From the NCBI RefSeq assembly GCF_011694815.1, contig NZ_CP050177.1, positions 2,593,001 to 2,657,000 on the forward strand: a DNA stretch of 64,000 bases, given 5' to 3'. This document shows positions 1 through 9,257 of the stretch, piece by piece (positions within the stretch are counted from its first letter, which is position 1; every line of letters starts with the position of its first letter). The translations under genes and the position numbers were made by a program. This DNA comes from Streptomyces liangshanensis. GTDB taxonomy: Bacteria; Actinomycetota; Actinomycetes; Streptomycetales; Streptomycetaceae. A model generated the notes under the pieces. It saw only the letters and a program-made list of their open reading frames with translations, searched no databases and had not been told where the DNA came from.

Positions 1-2784
1 CGCCTCCTGACCCGCGTCGTACGCCTTCTGGGCGTCGGCGATGGCCTGCTTGAGCGCCGTACTGCCGGTGGCCGGCGGCTTGGTGGTGTCCCCCGGTGGC
101 GGCGGGGTGGTCGACGGCGGCTCGGTGCCCTCCGCGCCGAACACCGCGTTGAGCGCCTTGGTCAGGCTGTCCTCGAAGACCGGCTTCCCTCCTCCGTAGG
201 AGGCGGCCACCTTCTTGAGCAGCGGGTAGTTGGCGCTGCCACCGCGCGCGTACACCGGCTCGATGTAGAGGAACCCTCCGCCGAGCGGCACCGTCAGCAG
301 GTTGCCGTACTCGATGTCCGAGTCGGTGCCTCTCAGGTTCCGCACGAACTCGGCGACCTTGTCGACGCCGTTCAGCTCGCTCTGCACCTGTTGCGGCCCC
401 TGGACGTTGGAGGTCACTCTCAGGACTCTGATCTTGCCGAAGTCCGGACTGGTCGCGTCCGCGTCCACCGCCATGAACGCCCCCAGGTTGGGGCGCCCGT
501 TGGGCGTGAAGGTCGTCGTCAGGGAGAACCGCTGGTCCGTCTGGCCCGGCATCTTGAGGCTCAGGTAGTACGGCGGGACCGCGTTGCTGTCCTTGTTGGT
601 CGGGTCGTCCGGCACCTGCCACGCGTCACTGCCGCTGTAGAACTGCGAGGCGTTGGTGACGTGGTAGCGGGTGAGCAGTTCGCGCTGCACCTTGAACATG
701 TCCTGCGGGTAGCGCAGGTGGGCCAGCAGGTCCGGGCTGATGTCCGCCTTGGGCTTCACCGTGCCGGGGAAGGCCTTCATCCAGGTCTTGAGGACCGGGT
801 CCTCGGTGTCCCACTGGTAGAGCGTGACGGTGCCGTCGTACGCGTCGACGGTGGCCTTGACCGAGTTCCGGATGTAGTTGACCTGGTTCTGCTGGGCGAC
901 GACCGCGCGCTGGTTGTCGGTCAGCGAGTCCTCGGTCGTGTCCCCCAGCGTCGTACGGGACGCGTACGGGTAGCCGTTGGTCGTGGTGTACGCGTCGACG
1001 ATCCACTGGATCCGGCCCTTGACCACGGCCGGGTAGGCGTCGCCGTCGATGGTCAGCCAGGGGGCGACGGCCTCGACGCGCTCCTTGGGGGTGCGGTTGT
1101 AGAGGATCCGCGATCCCTCGCCGATGGCGCCGGAGTAGATCATCTGCGGCTCGTTGAACGCCACGGCGTAGGCGGCGCGGTTCACCGGGTTCGAGAGGTC
1201 GACGCCGCTCTTGCCGGCGTAGCTCGTCGTCTTCTCGCCGTTCTTCTCGTAGTCGAGTTCCTTCTGAGGACCCCCGACGATCGAGTACTGCTCGGTCTTC
1301 TCCCCGTAGTAGATCCGCTGCTCGTACGTGGGGAGCGCGCCGGTCGTCGGCAGGCCCGACTCGGTGAAGTCGGGGGCGCCGATGGTCTTCCCGCCCCCGC
1401 TGGAGACCACCGGGGTGGTGCCCTTGGCGGCGATCGCGCCGTACCCGTGGGTGTACGTGAAGTGGTCGTTGATCCAGTTGCTCTTGGGGATGCCGTTGAT
1501 GTTCAGCTCACGCAGGCCGATGACCGTGTCCTGCGGCTTGCCGTCCGGGCCGGTGTAGCGGTCCACGTCCAGCGTCGCCGGGAACTGGTAGTACTTGCGC
1601 TCCTGCTGGATCTGCTGGAAGGCCGGGGAGACCACGTTCGGGTCGACCAGCCGGTAACTGGCGGCGCTGTCGGCCGCCTTGCGCTGGTCGGCGAGCTTCG
1701 CCGAGTCGCCCTGCCCCGAGTAGTTCTGCACGTCGGCGTCCGCGATGCCGTACGCGGTGCGCGTGGCGTCGATGTTCTTCTTGATGTACGGCGCTTCCTT
1801 GGCCTGCTCGTTCGGCTCGACCTGGAACTTCTGCACGATCGCCGGGTAGAGGCCGCCGATGAGGATCGCGGACAGCACCAGCAGACCGAAGCCGATCACC
1901 GGCAGCTGCCAGGTGCGGCGCCAGATGGTCGAGAAGAACAGCAGCGCGCAGATCACGGCGATGCAGAACAGGATCGTCTTCGCGGGCAGGTACGCGTTGG
2001 CGTCCACGTACCGCAGGCCCGTCCAGTTGCCCGCCGCCTTGAAGTCACTGGACTTCACGGCCAGTCCGTACCGGTCGAGCCAGTACGCCACGGCCTTCAG
2101 CGCGACGAAGATCCCGATGAGCACGGAGAGATGGCCGGTGGCGGCGCCGGTCGCGCGCGCTCCCGGGCTCGTCACCCGCAGCCCGCCGTACAGGTAGTGG
2201 GTGACAGCGGCGGCGATCAGGCAGAGCACCGCGGCCGCGAAGCCGAAGGCCAGCAGGAAGCGGTACCACGGCAGGTCGAACGCGTAGAAGGACACGTCCA
2301 GGTGGAACTGCGGGTCCTTCTGCCCGAACGGCACGCCGTTCACGTACATCAGCCACGTACGCCACTGGCCCGAGGCGGACGCCCCGGCGATCAGCCCGAC
2401 GAGGGCCGTGATCGCGAGGAGCACCCACTTCTTGTACGGGGCGATGCCCATCCGGTAGCGGTCGAGGTTCTGCTGCTCCATCGACATGGCGCTCAGCGGC
2501 GGCCGCAGCCGGTGCGCCAGCCAGATGTTGAACCCGACGGCGGCGGCCATCAGCAGGCCGAAGACCGCGAACAGTCCGACCTTGGTCCCGAGCGTGGTGG
2601 TGAAAACCGATGAGTAATCGACCGAGCGGTACCAGAGCCAGTCCGTCCAGAACCCGGCGAACATGACGAAGAGCATGGCCAGTACGGCCAGCACCCCCAA
2701 CGTCATGAGCAGGGTCCGGACGCGCCGGGACGGGCGGCCCACTCTCATCCGTGGCCCGGCGGGGCCTACGCCGCGGTCCGGCAT
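1..2784 (-). CDS. UPF0182 family integral membrane protein (3' end off the window)
   Basis: The C-terminus runs off the left edge; 928 codons are visible. The protein begins [20 protein letters not shown], followed by a hydrophobic helix and the W-rich segment [10 protein letters not shown]. Several more membrane helices lie in about the first 330 residues, including one ending in a GGLYPAIVQ stretch. A large extracytoplasmic domain follows, with motifs such as [18 protein letters not shown] and a late [15 protein letters not shown]. The tail turns Pro/Thr-rich ([16 protein letters not shown]). This order is typical of the UPF0182 (COG1615) family, whose function is unknown. The ATG at 2784 was chosen because it begins the family-like basic N-terminus before the first helix. 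It is divergent from the PPA1309-family gene and probably shares the 178-bp promoter region with it. Confidence 0.93.
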   Translation of the reverse strand, partial: MPDRGVGPAGPRMRVGRPSRRVRTLLMTLGVLAVLAMLFVMFAGFWTDWLWYRSVDYSSVFTTTLGTKVGLFAVFGLLMAAAVGFNIWLAHRLRPPLSAMSMEQQNLDRYRMGIAPYKKWVLLAITALVGLIAGASASGQWRTWLMYVNGVPFGQKDPQFHLDVSFYAFDLPWYRFLLAFGFAAAVLCLIAAAVTHYLYGGLRVTSPGARATGAATGHLSVLIGIFVALKAVAYWLDRYGLAVKSSDFKAAGNWTGLRYVDANAYLPAKTILFCIAVICALLFFSTIWRRTWQLPVIGFGLLVLSAILIGGLYPAIVQKFQVEPNEQAKEAPYIKKNIDATRTAYGIADADVQNYSGQGDSAKLADQRKAADSAASYRLVDPNVVSPAFQQIQQERKYYQFPATLDVDRYTGPDGKPQDTVIGLRELNINGIPKSNWINDHFTYTHGYGAIAAKGTTPVVSSGGGKTIGAPDFTESGLPTTGALPTYEQRIYYGEKTEQYSIVGGPQKELDYEKNGEKTTSYAGKSGVDLSNPVNRAAYAVAFNEPQMIYSGAIGEGSRILYNRTPKERVEAVAPWLTIDGDAYPAVVKGRIQWIVDAYTTTNGYPYASRTTLGDTTEDSLTDNQRAVVAQQNQVNYIRNSVKATVDAYDGTVTLYQWDTEDPVLKTWMKAFPGTVKPKADISPDLLAHLRYPQDMFKVQRELLTRYHVTNASQFYSGSDAWQVPDDPTNKDSNAVPPYYLSLKMPGQTDQRFSLTTTFTPNGRPNLGAFMAVDADATSPDFGKIRVLRVTSNVQGPQQVQSELNGVDKVAEFVRNLRGTDSDIEYGNLLTVPLGGGFLYIEPVYARGGSANYPLLKKVAASYGGGKPVFEDSLTKALNAVFGAEGTEPPSTTPPPPGDTTKPPATGSTALKQAIADAQKAYDAGQEA

Positions 2785-2962
2785 CTGGAAAGCCAACGTG
2801 CGCACCTCGAAGTTCGCGGTCGTATGGATCAGCGTCGTGATGAATCAGCGTCGAACGGTTCAGCCTGTGGAGCGGTCCAGCGATCCTAGGACCCACTCTT
2901 GCAACTTACTGAGGCTTTACCTAGTTCCCGTCCGCGGTCCCCGAGGGGGCAGGATATCGGCC

Positions 2963-3517
2963 ATGTCCAACGTTTCCTCAGGTACCCCCATGGCCGCGAG
3001 CCCGCTGACCCGCGCGGTCCTCGAAATCGACGCGTACGCGGCGGGGCTCGGCTGGGACCAGCCGGCCCGCCTCTTCGCCCTCGTCGACACCGCCCGGCTG
3101 CGCACCGACGAACCCGAGCTCGCGGCCCAGCTGGGCCTCGACGACGGCGACACGACCGCGCCCCTCACCCCCATCGAGCAGGACGAGATCCCGGCCGGCA
3201 CCCCGCTGGACGAGTTCCTCGCCACGATCGCCTGGCCCGGGGCGGTGGCCGGCTGCGCGATGACCGTGGAGCGGCTGATGCTGCCGCCGTCCGCGGAGTC
3301 GTCCGTCCCGGACGGTCTCGACGAGGCCGGCCTCGCCGACTGGGTCGCCACCCACCCCGACCGTCAGGAGGTACGGATGACGGTGGCGGTGCTGCGGGAC
3401 GGCGCGCGGGACTCGGCGCTGCGGCTGCGCGAGAAGGACTCGCCCACCGAGGTCCTCACCGGCTCGGGCCTGGTCCCCGGGCTGGCCGAGGCGCTGTCCG
3501 CCACCTTCGAGGCGTAA
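2963..3517 (+). CDS. PPA1309 family protein
   Basis: This encodes a 184-aa soluble, acidic protein of unknown function. It starts MSNVSSGTPMAASPLTRAVL and contains AAGLGWDQPARLFALVDTA and LDEFLATIAWPGAVAGCAMT, which I recognise as the actinobacterial PPA1309 family. The ATG at 2963 is preceded by a strong Shine-Dalgarno-like GAGGGGGCAGG. No signal peptide or membrane helix is seen. It is divergent from the UPF0182 gene and convergent with the PDZ/Lon protease, only 47 bp away. The family has no established role; placement next to UPF0182 and YlbL-type genes is common in actinobacteria. Confidence 0.9.
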   Translation: MSNVSSGTPMAASPLTRAVLEIDAYAAGLGWDQPARLFALVDTARLRTDEPELAAQLGLDDGDTTAPLTPIEQDEIPAGTPLDEFLATIAWPGAVAGCAMTVERLMLPPSAESSVPDGLDEAGLADWVATHPDRQEVRMTVAVLRDGARDSALRLREKDSPTEVLTGSGLVPGLAEALSATFEA

Positions 3518-3564
3518 CCGCCCGGCCCGCGGGCGGAGTCGCTGTGCGCCGGTGACGCGGCCGG

Positions 3565-4653
3565 TCAGCTTGCCGAACAGCTCGGCAGGCCGGCCGTGTC
3601 CCCGGAGCGGATCTTGTCCAGGGACGCCTTGGCGTCGGCGATGGTCTTGACCTTGATCAGCGTGAGCCCGTCCGGGATGTCCGACGCCGCCGCGGCGCAG
3701 TTCTCGGCGGGCGTGAGGAAGTACTGGGCGCCCGCGTTGCGCGCGCCGACCAGCTTCATCTCGATGCCGCCGATCGGGCCGACCGTGCCCTGGTCGTCGA
3801 TCGTGCCCGTACCCGCGACGAACTTGCCGCCCGTGAGGGAGCCGGGGGTGAGCTTGTCCACGATGCCGAGGGCGAACATCAGGCCGGCGCTCGGGCCGCC
3901 GACGTCGGCGAGCTTGATGTCGACCGTGAACGGGAACGTGTGGTCCGTCCCGGCCTGGATGCCGACGATCGCGCGGTCGCCGTCGTCGGCCTTCTTGGTC
4001 GTGAGGGTGACGTCCTTGGAGGCCGAGGGCTCCTTGCCGGTCTTCTCCGCCGCCTCGGCGTCCTTGGCGGGGACCACCGTGAAGACGACCTTCTGTCCCG
4101 GCCGGTGCTTGGTGACGAGCTTGGCGACGTCCGTCGGGGCCTTCACCGGGGAGCCGTCCACGGCCTTGATGACGTCTCCGGCGTGCAGCGTGCCCTCGGC
4201 GGGGCTGTCCTTCACGACGGACGAGACGATGATCCGGGAGGTGACCGGGATGTGCAGCTCCTCCAGGGCGGCGACCTTGGCGCTCTCCTGGGACTGGCTG
4301 AACTCCTCCGCGTTCTCCTGCGTGGACTGCTCTTCCGTCTTGCCGTCCGGGTAGAGGGTGTCGTGCGGCACCACCACGTTGTCGTGGGCCAGCCAGCCGT
4401 AGACCGCCTCGACGACGTTCATCTTGTAATCGGCGCCCGTGACCCGGACCGTCGTCATGTTCAGATGACCCGTCGTCGGGTACGTCTTGTGCCCCGACAC
4501 CTGGAGGACCGGTTCGCCTCGCGCTTCACCGAGGGTGTTCACCGTCGGCCCCGGGCTCATCTCGGCGTACGGCACGGGGAGCAGCAGGCCCGCGCAGAGC
4601 AACCCGATGAGGGCGAGGGTGGAAGCGAGCATCGTCGCGGTGCGCCGTGGCAT
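3565..4653 (-). CDS. YlbL-family PDZ and Lon-type serine protease
   Basis: The protein has 362 aa. An N-terminal membrane anchor (about residues 7-27) is followed by an extracytoplasmic region and a PDZ domain (about 137-200, with SPAEGTLHAGDVIKAVDG). A Lon-type S16 protease domain is C-terminal. The catalytic Ser lies in GGPSAG (Ser255) and the partner Lys in GGIEMKLVGA (Lys300); the 45-residue spacing is typical of the Lon Ser-Lys dyad. Family members are secreted or membrane-anchored proteases (YlbL in Bacillus; Rv3194c-like in mycobacteria). The ATG at 4653 gives a short basic n-region (MPRRT) before the anchor. It lies downstream of a 56-aa membrane peptide on the same strand, with a 93-bp gap. 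Substrate unknown. Confidence 0.93.
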   Translation of the reverse strand: MPRRTATMLASTLALIGLLCAGLLLPVPYAEMSPGPTVNTLGEARGEPVLQVSGHKTYPTTGHLNMTTVRVTGADYKMNVVEAVYGWLAHDNVVVPHDTLYPDGKTEEQSTQENAEEFSQSQESAKVAALEELHIPVTSRIIVSSVVKDSPAEGTLHAGDVIKAVDGSPVKAPTDVAKLVTKHRPGQKVVFTVVPAKDAEAAEKTGKEPSASKDVTLTTKKADDGDRAIVGIQAGTDHTFPFTVDIKLADVGGPSAGLMFALGIVDKLTPGSLTGGKFVAGTGTIDDQGTVGPIGGIEMKLVGARNAGAQYFLTPAENCAAAASDIPDGLTLIKVKTIADAKASLDKIRSGDTAGLPSCSAS

Positions 4654-4746
4654 GGAACGACAGTACGGGAAGGGTCTGTCAGTGCACCCCTGGGGCCGGT
4701 CCGTACGAGGAGCCCCCGGCGCGGCCGTCGGACCGGGCGGGAGCCG

Positions 4747-4917
4747 TCAGGCCGGGCCCGAACCGGAATGTGCCTTTTCCATCGCGTCACGGAACCGCGC
4801 GTATCCGTTGAGGGTTGCTATGTCCCCCGTCGTACGGTTCCTCTGGGCCCAGCTTCCCCATATCGCGGCGCCTACCGCGGCGAACAGTGGAATGAGCAAC
4901 CAGGTGAGCGCGGCCAT
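4747..4917 (-). CDS. small membrane peptide (56 aa), hypothetical
   Basis: The 56-codon ORF begins MAALTWLLIPLFAAVGAAIW, one clear transmembrane helix. A basic stretch (AQRNRTTGD) and a charged helix (YARFRDAMEKAHSG) follow, so it is a single-pass protein with a small cytoplasmic tail. The start is well supported: GGGAGGTC sits five bases upstream of the ATG. It is read in the same direction as the downstream YlbL-type protease (93-bp gap), so the two may be co-transcribed. A perfect inverted repeat lies about 50 bp upstream of its start. Function unknown; a small partner of the neighbouring membrane protease is possible but only an inference from position. Confidence 0.8.
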   Translation of the reverse strand: MAALTWLLIPLFAAVGAAIWGSWAQRNRTTGDIATLNGYARFRDAMEKAHSGSGPA

Positions 4918-4964
4918 TCGGACCTCCCGACCCCCATGAGCGTTCGCAGCGCCTGCGACCGACC

Positions 4965-4991
4965 GATCAGCAGATTAACCATCTGCTGATC
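4965..4991. promoter_or_regulatory. perfect 11-bp inverted repeat upstream of small membrane gene
   Basis: GATCAGCAGAT (4965-4975) and ATCTGCTGATC (4981-4991) form a perfect inverted repeat around TAACC. It is AT-rich for this genome, lies 48-74 bp upstream of the 56-aa membrane gene, and has no T-tract. An operator is therefore likelier than an intrinsic terminator, although it would also fold in RNA. Confidence 0.5.
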
Positions 4992-5051
4992 CAACGCTCC
5001 GGGCAGGGCGGCGGTTACGCAAATCGGGCCGTACGGGTGCCGGACCGGTTT

Positions 5052-5079
5052 GGGCCCCGCCGGGCCGAGCACGGGGCCC
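5052..5079 (-). terminator. probable hairpin terminator downstream of moaE
   Basis: GGGCCCCG (5052-5059) pairs perfectly with CGGGGCCC (5072-5079) across a 12-nt loop, 35 bases past the moaE stop. There is no U-tract, as is common for Streptomyces hairpin terminators. Confidence 0.4.
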
Positions 5080-5113
5080 GTCCGTCAGCTCGCGCGAGGA
5101 ACCGGAACCGGAG

Positions 5114-5590
5114 CTAGCCGTTCCGCGCGCCCACCCAGTCGTCGGTGCCGTCCGAGTACGTCTGGTGCTTCCAGATCGGAACCTCGCTCTTGAGGTCGTC
5201 GATCAGCCTCCGGCACGCCTCGAACGCCTCCGCCCGGTGCGGGCAGGAGACGGCGACGACGACGGCCAGATCGCCCACCGCCAGATCGCCCACCCGGTGG
5301 ACGGCGGCCAGCGCGCGCACCGGGAAGTCGGCCACGACCTTCTCCGCGACGCGGCGCAGCTCGTCCTCGGCCGAGGGGTGGCCGGTGTAGCCGAGCGCGT
5401 CCACGTCGGCGCCGCCGTCGTGGTTGCGCACCGTGCCGACGAACAGCGCGGTGCCGCCCGCGGCGTCGTCCCCGACCGCGCGGAAGACCTCGTCCACGCT
5501 CAGCGGGGTGTCGCGTATCGCGAGCAGCCGGATCGGGTCCTGGGCCGTCTGCTCGCCGGGGTGGGAGGGGGTGGTCGGGGTGGTCGCCAT
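5114..5590 (-). CDS. moaE: molybdopterin synthase catalytic subunit MoaE
   Basis: This 158-aa protein is the large subunit of molybdopterin synthase, which with thiocarboxylated MoaD inserts the dithiolene sulfurs into precursor Z (cPMP). Diagnostic segments are GTALFVGTVRNHD, LGYTGHPSAEDELRR (family pattern LxYxxx), VHRVGDLAVGDLAVVVAVSC, HRAEAFEACRRLIDDLKSEV and PIWKHQ, which carries the conserved Lys/Trp region. The start at 5590 (MATTPTTP) is the best homology-based choice. The frame stays open to an ATG at 5638, but that would put the coding sequence over an inverted repeat, and no clear ribosome site separates the options. No moaD is adjacent; a MoeZ that can activate MoaD-like proteins lies 34 kb away. 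Confidence 0.93.
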   Translation of the reverse strand: MATTPTTPSHPGEQTAQDPIRLLAIRDTPLSVDEVFRAVGDDAAGGTALFVGTVRNHDGGADVDALGYTGHPSAEDELRRVAEKVVADFPVRALAAVHRVGDLAVGDLAVVVAVSCPHRAEAFEACRRLIDDLKSEVPIWKHQTYSDGTDDWVGARNG

Positions 5591-5620
5591 ACCGCCCATC
5601 GTGCCGTACGGGACCGCATG

Positions 5621-5638
5621 GTGGAAGCTTCCTTCCAC
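5621..5638. promoter_or_regulatory. 18-bp inverted repeat upstream of moaE
   Basis: GTGGAAG and CTTCCAC form perfect 7-bp arms around four bases, 31-48 bp upstream of the favoured moaE start. It could be an operator or a leader hairpin; nothing more can be said from the sequence. Confidence 0.35.
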
Positions 5639-5750
5639 TGGGCGGCGGCGCGAGGCCTTCCGGGCGCGGGTGTACGGCGACCTGACGCGGCGACCTGACG
5701 CGGCGGCCGGATACCCGGATACAGCGGCTACCGGATACCCGTATGCAGCG

Positions 5751-6863
5751 CTAGATGCGGCGGCGGGCCTTGCGGGCGCGGCGTACCAGCGCGGCCGTGC
5801 CGAGCAGGGCCACCGTCGCGCCCGCCGCGCCGGCCGCGGTGGCGTCCTTGCGGCCGAGCCGGCGGCCGGCGACGGTGTGGCGTCCCTCGACCTCGGCCAG
5901 CAGGGCGGCCAGGACCTCTTCGTTCGTCCAGGTGGCCCGCCAGCCCGCGTCGTGCAGCCGGCTGACGCTGACGACCCAGGGATGCATGGTGTACGCGAGG
6001 TCGCCGGCGGGCGAGGGCGTGAGCCCGATGCGGTGCAGGCGGGCCGCGGCGCCGAGAGCGACCGCGGACGGCAGCTCCATGCGGCGGATCCCGCTGAGCT
6101 CCTCGACCTCCTCCTGCTCCAGCCAGCCGTCGCAGCCGACCGCCAGCTCGCCGTCGACCTTCTCGAGCGCCGCGTACTCCAGCGCGCTGACCAGGTCCTC
6201 GACGTGGCAGAACTGCCAGGTGGGGCGCGAGCCCGCGACGACGAGCAGCCGGGGCGACTCGAAGTAGCGGGTGAGGGCCGTGTCCGTACCGCCGACCAGG
6301 ACGGCGGGCCGCACGACCGTCACGTGGAGGCCCGGGTGCGCGCGAGGCGCCCTGCGGCCGAGCCGCTCGATCTCCAGGAGGTCGCCGACCCCCGTCGCCT
6401 CGGCCGTGGCGCGCAGCTCGGCGTCCTCGGACAGCGGGATGGCGTTGTCGGGCAGCGCCCCGTAGACCATGGCGGAGGTGCAGAGCACGACCCGGTGCAC
6501 GCCGGCGGCGGCCGCGGCCGTCAGGACGGTCTGGGTGCCGCGCACGTTGTACGCCGTACGGGCGGCGGCGTCGGTCTCCAGGTCCAGGTCGAGCGCGAGG
6601 TGCACGACGACGTCCACCCCGCGCAGCTTCTCGGCGATGGCCGGGTCGCGGACGTCGAGGATGTGCCACTGGGCCTCCGGCACGTCCCCGCGGCGCTCGT
6701 CGAGGGCGACGACCTGTTTGATCTCCTCCGAGGCCGCGAGGCGGCGGGTGAGCAGGTCACCGACGCCGGAGGCGGCGCCGGTGACCGCGACGACCGGGCC
6801 TCGGGACGGGGTCGGAGTCGATCGGTTTCGCGCTGCGCGAACCTGCGGATCTGGGGAACTCAC
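5751..6863 (-). CDS. NAD-dependent epimerase/dehydratase (extended SDR)
   Basis: The protein has 370 aa with a Rossmann fold. The nucleotide-binding motif TGAASGVG is at residues 28-35, an acidic residue ends the second strand (VVALDERRGD), and VDVVVHLALDLD is the usual extended-SDR NAD-binding strand. The Ser and Tyr of the active-site region are in CTSAMVYG, but the YxxxK lysine is not in the normal place, so activity is uncertain. A basic hydrophobic C-terminus (AAGAAGATVALLGTAALVRRARKARRR) looks like a membrane-anchoring helix, unusual for a soluble SDR. The GTG/ATG assigned at 6863 gives a 20-residue disordered N-terminus. Divergent from the DUF2342 gene across 280 bp. Substrate unknown. 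Confidence 0.88.
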   Translation of the reverse strand: MSSPDPQVRAARNRSTPTPSRGPVVAVTGAASGVGDLLTRRLAASEEIKQVVALDERRGDVPEAQWHILDVRDPAIAEKLRGVDVVVHLALDLDLETDAAARTAYNVRGTQTVLTAAAAAGVHRVVLCTSAMVYGALPDNAIPLSEDAELRATAEATGVGDLLEIERLGRRAPRAHPGLHVTVVRPAVLVGGTDTALTRYFESPRLLVVAGSRPTWQFCHVEDLVSALEYAALEKVDGELAVGCDGWLEQEEVEELSGIRRMELPSAVALGAAARLHRIGLTPSPAGDLAYTMHPWVVSVSRLHDAGWRATWTNEEVLAALLAEVEGRHTVAGRRLGRKDATAAGAAGATVALLGTAALVRRARKARRRI

Positions 6864-7143
6864 CGGGCGTCTCCAGCGGTTGTCTTCAGTACGGATGTGA
6901 ACGCTCGCGTCCGTACCAGGTGATGTCCATCCTGCCGCAGACCGTCGGCCGACTCAGCACCGAGCCCGGAAGCCAGCCGGGTGTCGGCGCCGTTCAAAGG
7001 AGGCGGCGGCCGGCGGAACAGCCTGCTGACGCCGTGCCGCTTCCGCCGACCACGCTCCGTGTGCCGGTCGGTCTTAGGCTGGGTGTGTAGTCGGGCAGCC
7101 GCCGTCGGCGAGAAGCCGCCGGCCCTACGAGCCGAGGAACCCC

Positions 7144-8649
7144 GTGAGTGACTCTCCATTCGGATTCGGCCTTCCGCCGGAGGAGCCGGAGGACGGCGAC
7201 GGCAAGAAGAAGGACCCCGCCGGAGGTGGTCAGGGTGCCGGTGGTCCCGGCAATCCCTTCGGGAACTTCGGGTTCGGTCTGCCGGGCGGCGCGGGCGGCG
7301 GAGACAATCCGTTCGCCTCGATGTTCGGTTCGCTGAACCCGAACGACCTGGGGGCGGCCTTCCAGCAGCTCGGCCAGATGCTCAGCTACGAGGGCGGTCC
7401 CGTGAACTGGGACATGGCCAAGCAGATCGCGCGCCAGACGGTCGCGCAGGGCACCTCGGACGGGACGAAGGACGCGAGCGTGGGCCCCTCGGACCGCTCG
7501 GCGGTCAACGAGGCGGTGCGGCTGGCCGACCTGTGGCTGGACGGCGTGACGTCCCTGCCCTCCGGCGCGCACACCGCGGTGGCGTGGAGCCGCGCGGAGT
7601 GGGTCGAGGCGACGCTGCCCGCGTGGCAGCAGCTCGTGGACCCGGTCGCGGAGCGGGTGGGCGCGGCCATGGGCGACGTGCTGCCCGAGGAGATGCGGGA
7701 CGTGGCGGGTCCGCTGATCGGCATGATGCGCTCCATGGGAGGCGCCATGTTCGGCCAGCAGATCGGGCAGGCCGTGGGCGTGCTCGCGGGCGAGGTGGTG
7801 GGCTCGACGGACATCGGGCTGCCGCTGGCCCCGGCCGGCAAGGCGGCGCTGCTGCCGCTGAACATCGAGGCGTTCTCCAAGGACCTGGGCGTCCCGAAGG
7901 ACGAGGTCCGGCTGTACCTGGCCCTGCGCGAGGCCGCCCACCAGCGGCTCTTCACCCACGTGCCGTGGCTGCGGTCGCACCTGTTCGGCGCGGTCGAGGC
8001 GTACGCACGCGGGATCAAGGTCGACACGAGCAAGCTGGAGGACGTGGTCGGGCAGTTCGACCCGGCCAATCCGGAGGAGCTCCAGGAGGCGCTCCAGTCC
8101 GGCATGTTCCAGCCGGAGGACACGCCCGAGCAGAAGGCCGCGCTCGCCCGTCTGGAGACGGCGCTGGCGCTGGTGGAGGGCTGGGTCGACGCGGTGGTGC
8201 ACGAGGCCGCGAAGGACCGGCTCTCGGCGTCCGACGCGCTGCGGGAGACGCTGCGCAGACGGCGTGCCTCGGGCGGTCCCGCCGAGCAGACCTTCGCGAC
8301 ACTGATCGGGCTCCAGCTGCGTCCGCGCAGGCTGCGGGACGCGGCGCGGCTGTGGGCGTCGCTCACGGACGCGCGCGGGGCGGACGGCCGGGACGCGCTG
8401 TGGGAGCACCCGGACAACCTGCCGACGGCGTCGGACCTGGACGACCCCGACGGGTTCGTGCATCACGAGCAGCTGGACTTCTCGGAGCTGGACAAGATGC
8501 TCGGGGAGGCGGCGGACGGCAAGCCCGACCTGACGAAGCACGACGCGGGGTCCGACGGGCCCACGGGTGAGTCCAAGCCCGCGAAGCCCGCCGATCCCGC
8601 CGATCCCGCCGATCCCGCCGACAACGACGAGGACGACTCCGACAAGTGA
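7144..8649 (+). CDS. DUF2342 family zinc-dependent metalloprotease-like protein
   Basis: The 501-aa protein starts at GTG 7144, preceded by GCCGAGGAA. The N-terminus is Gly/Asp/Lys-rich (about 1-65). The core then carries GPVNWDMAKQIARQTVA, LADLWLDGVT and VAWSRAEWVEATLP, with a candidate metal-binding segment ALREAAHQRLFTHVPWL. These fit the DUF2342 (TIGR03624) family of putative hydrolases, related to a protein found near F420 biosynthesis genes. The C-terminus is disordered and contains a short repeat of Ala-Asp-Pro units (ADPADPADPAD). Its TGA overlaps the GTG of the following Nudix gene, so translation is probably coupled. Enzymatic activity has not been established for the family as far as I know. 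Confidence 0.9.
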   Translation: MSDSPFGFGLPPEEPEDGDGKKKDPAGGGQGAGGPGNPFGNFGFGLPGGAGGGDNPFASMFGSLNPNDLGAAFQQLGQMLSYEGGPVNWDMAKQIARQTVAQGTSDGTKDASVGPSDRSAVNEAVRLADLWLDGVTSLPSGAHTAVAWSRAEWVEATLPAWQQLVDPVAERVGAAMGDVLPEEMRDVAGPLIGMMRSMGGAMFGQQIGQAVGVLAGEVVGSTDIGLPLAPAGKAALLPLNIEAFSKDLGVPKDEVRLYLALREAAHQRLFTHVPWLRSHLFGAVEAYARGIKVDTSKLEDVVGQFDPANPEELQEALQSGMFQPEDTPEQKAALARLETALALVEGWVDAVVHEAAKDRLSASDALRETLRRRRASGGPAEQTFATLIGLQLRPRRLRDAARLWASLTDARGADGRDALWEHPDNLPTASDLDDPDGFVHHEQLDFSELDKMLGEAADGKPDLTKHDAGSDGPTGESKPAKPADPADPADPADNDEDDSDK

Positions 8650-9203
8650 GCCTGCACGACAACGCCGTTCTGGTGCTGAAGGACTACCGCGCGGGCGGGC
8701 CGGGCGCCCAGGACGGCCAGGAGGAGTTGCGCGGGCTCTACCTGGACCACCTTGCGGCGCGTCCGGACGGGATGTGGAAGGCGTGCGAGGCCGGGCACGT
8801 GACGGCCAGCGCGCTGGTGATCGACCCGGAGCGGGGCAAGGTGCTGCTCACCCTGCACCGGAAGCTCAACATGTGGCTCCAGATGGGCGGTCACTGCGAG
8901 CCCGGGGACGCCACCCTGGCGGGGGCGGCGCTCCGGGAGGCCACGGAGGAGTCCGGGATCCCGGACCTGACGCTGCTGCCCGTGGGACCCGTACAACTGG
9001 ACCGGCACGCGATCCCGGCGCCCTGCAACTGGCACCTGGACGTCCAGTACGCGGCGCTGGCGCCGGCCGGGGCCCTGGAGCGGATCAGTGACGAGTCGCT
9101 GGACCTGCGGTGGTTCGGCTTCGAGGAGGCCGCGGAGGTCGCCGACGACTCGGTGGTGGGGCTGATCGGGCGGACGAGGGCGGCCCTCGCGGCCCGGGCG
9201 TGA
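8646..9203 (+). CDS. Nudix hydrolase
   Basis: The protein has 185 aa. The GTG start at 8646 overlaps the DUF2342 stop (GTGA). The Nudix box is seen as GGHCEPGDATLAGAALREA followed by TEESG. Compared with the consensus G-x5-E-x7-RE-x2-EE-x-G, an Asp replaces the first Glu and eight rather than seven residues precede RE; the REATEE metal-binding core is intact. A histidine-rich segment follows (DRHAIPAPCNWHLDVQY). Likely a pyrophosphohydrolase of a nucleotide-type substrate, which cannot be named from sequence. The gene ends at a strong bidirectional terminator shared with the convergent AIM24 gene. Confidence 0.93.
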   Translation: MSLHDNAVLVLKDYRAGGPGAQDGQEELRGLYLDHLAARPDGMWKACEAGHVTASALVIDPERGKVLLTLHRKLNMWLQMGGHCEPGDATLAGAALREATEESGIPDLTLLPVGPVQLDRHAIPAPCNWHLDVQYAALAPAGALERISDESLDLRWFGFEEAAEVADDSVVGLIGRTRAALAARA

Positions 9204-9205
9204 CG

Positions 9206-9240
9206 GAAGGGGGCGTCCTCCGTGGGAGGACGCCCCCTTC
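9206..9240. terminator. bidirectional hairpin terminator
   Basis: Perfect 16-bp arms (9206-9221 and 9225-9240) surround a GTG loop, placed two bases after the Nudix stop and before the stop of the convergent AIM24 gene. The outer pairs give short A/T ends on both strands. Confidence 0.85.
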
Positions 9241-9257
9241 CGCGGGTCATGTCGACC

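Noticed and set aside
391..2613. 740-codon plus-strand open frame opposite the UPF0182 gene
   Set aside because: Arg/Val/Gly-rich antisense shadow created by GC-biased third positions; the opposite strand encodes a well-formed UPF0182 protein.
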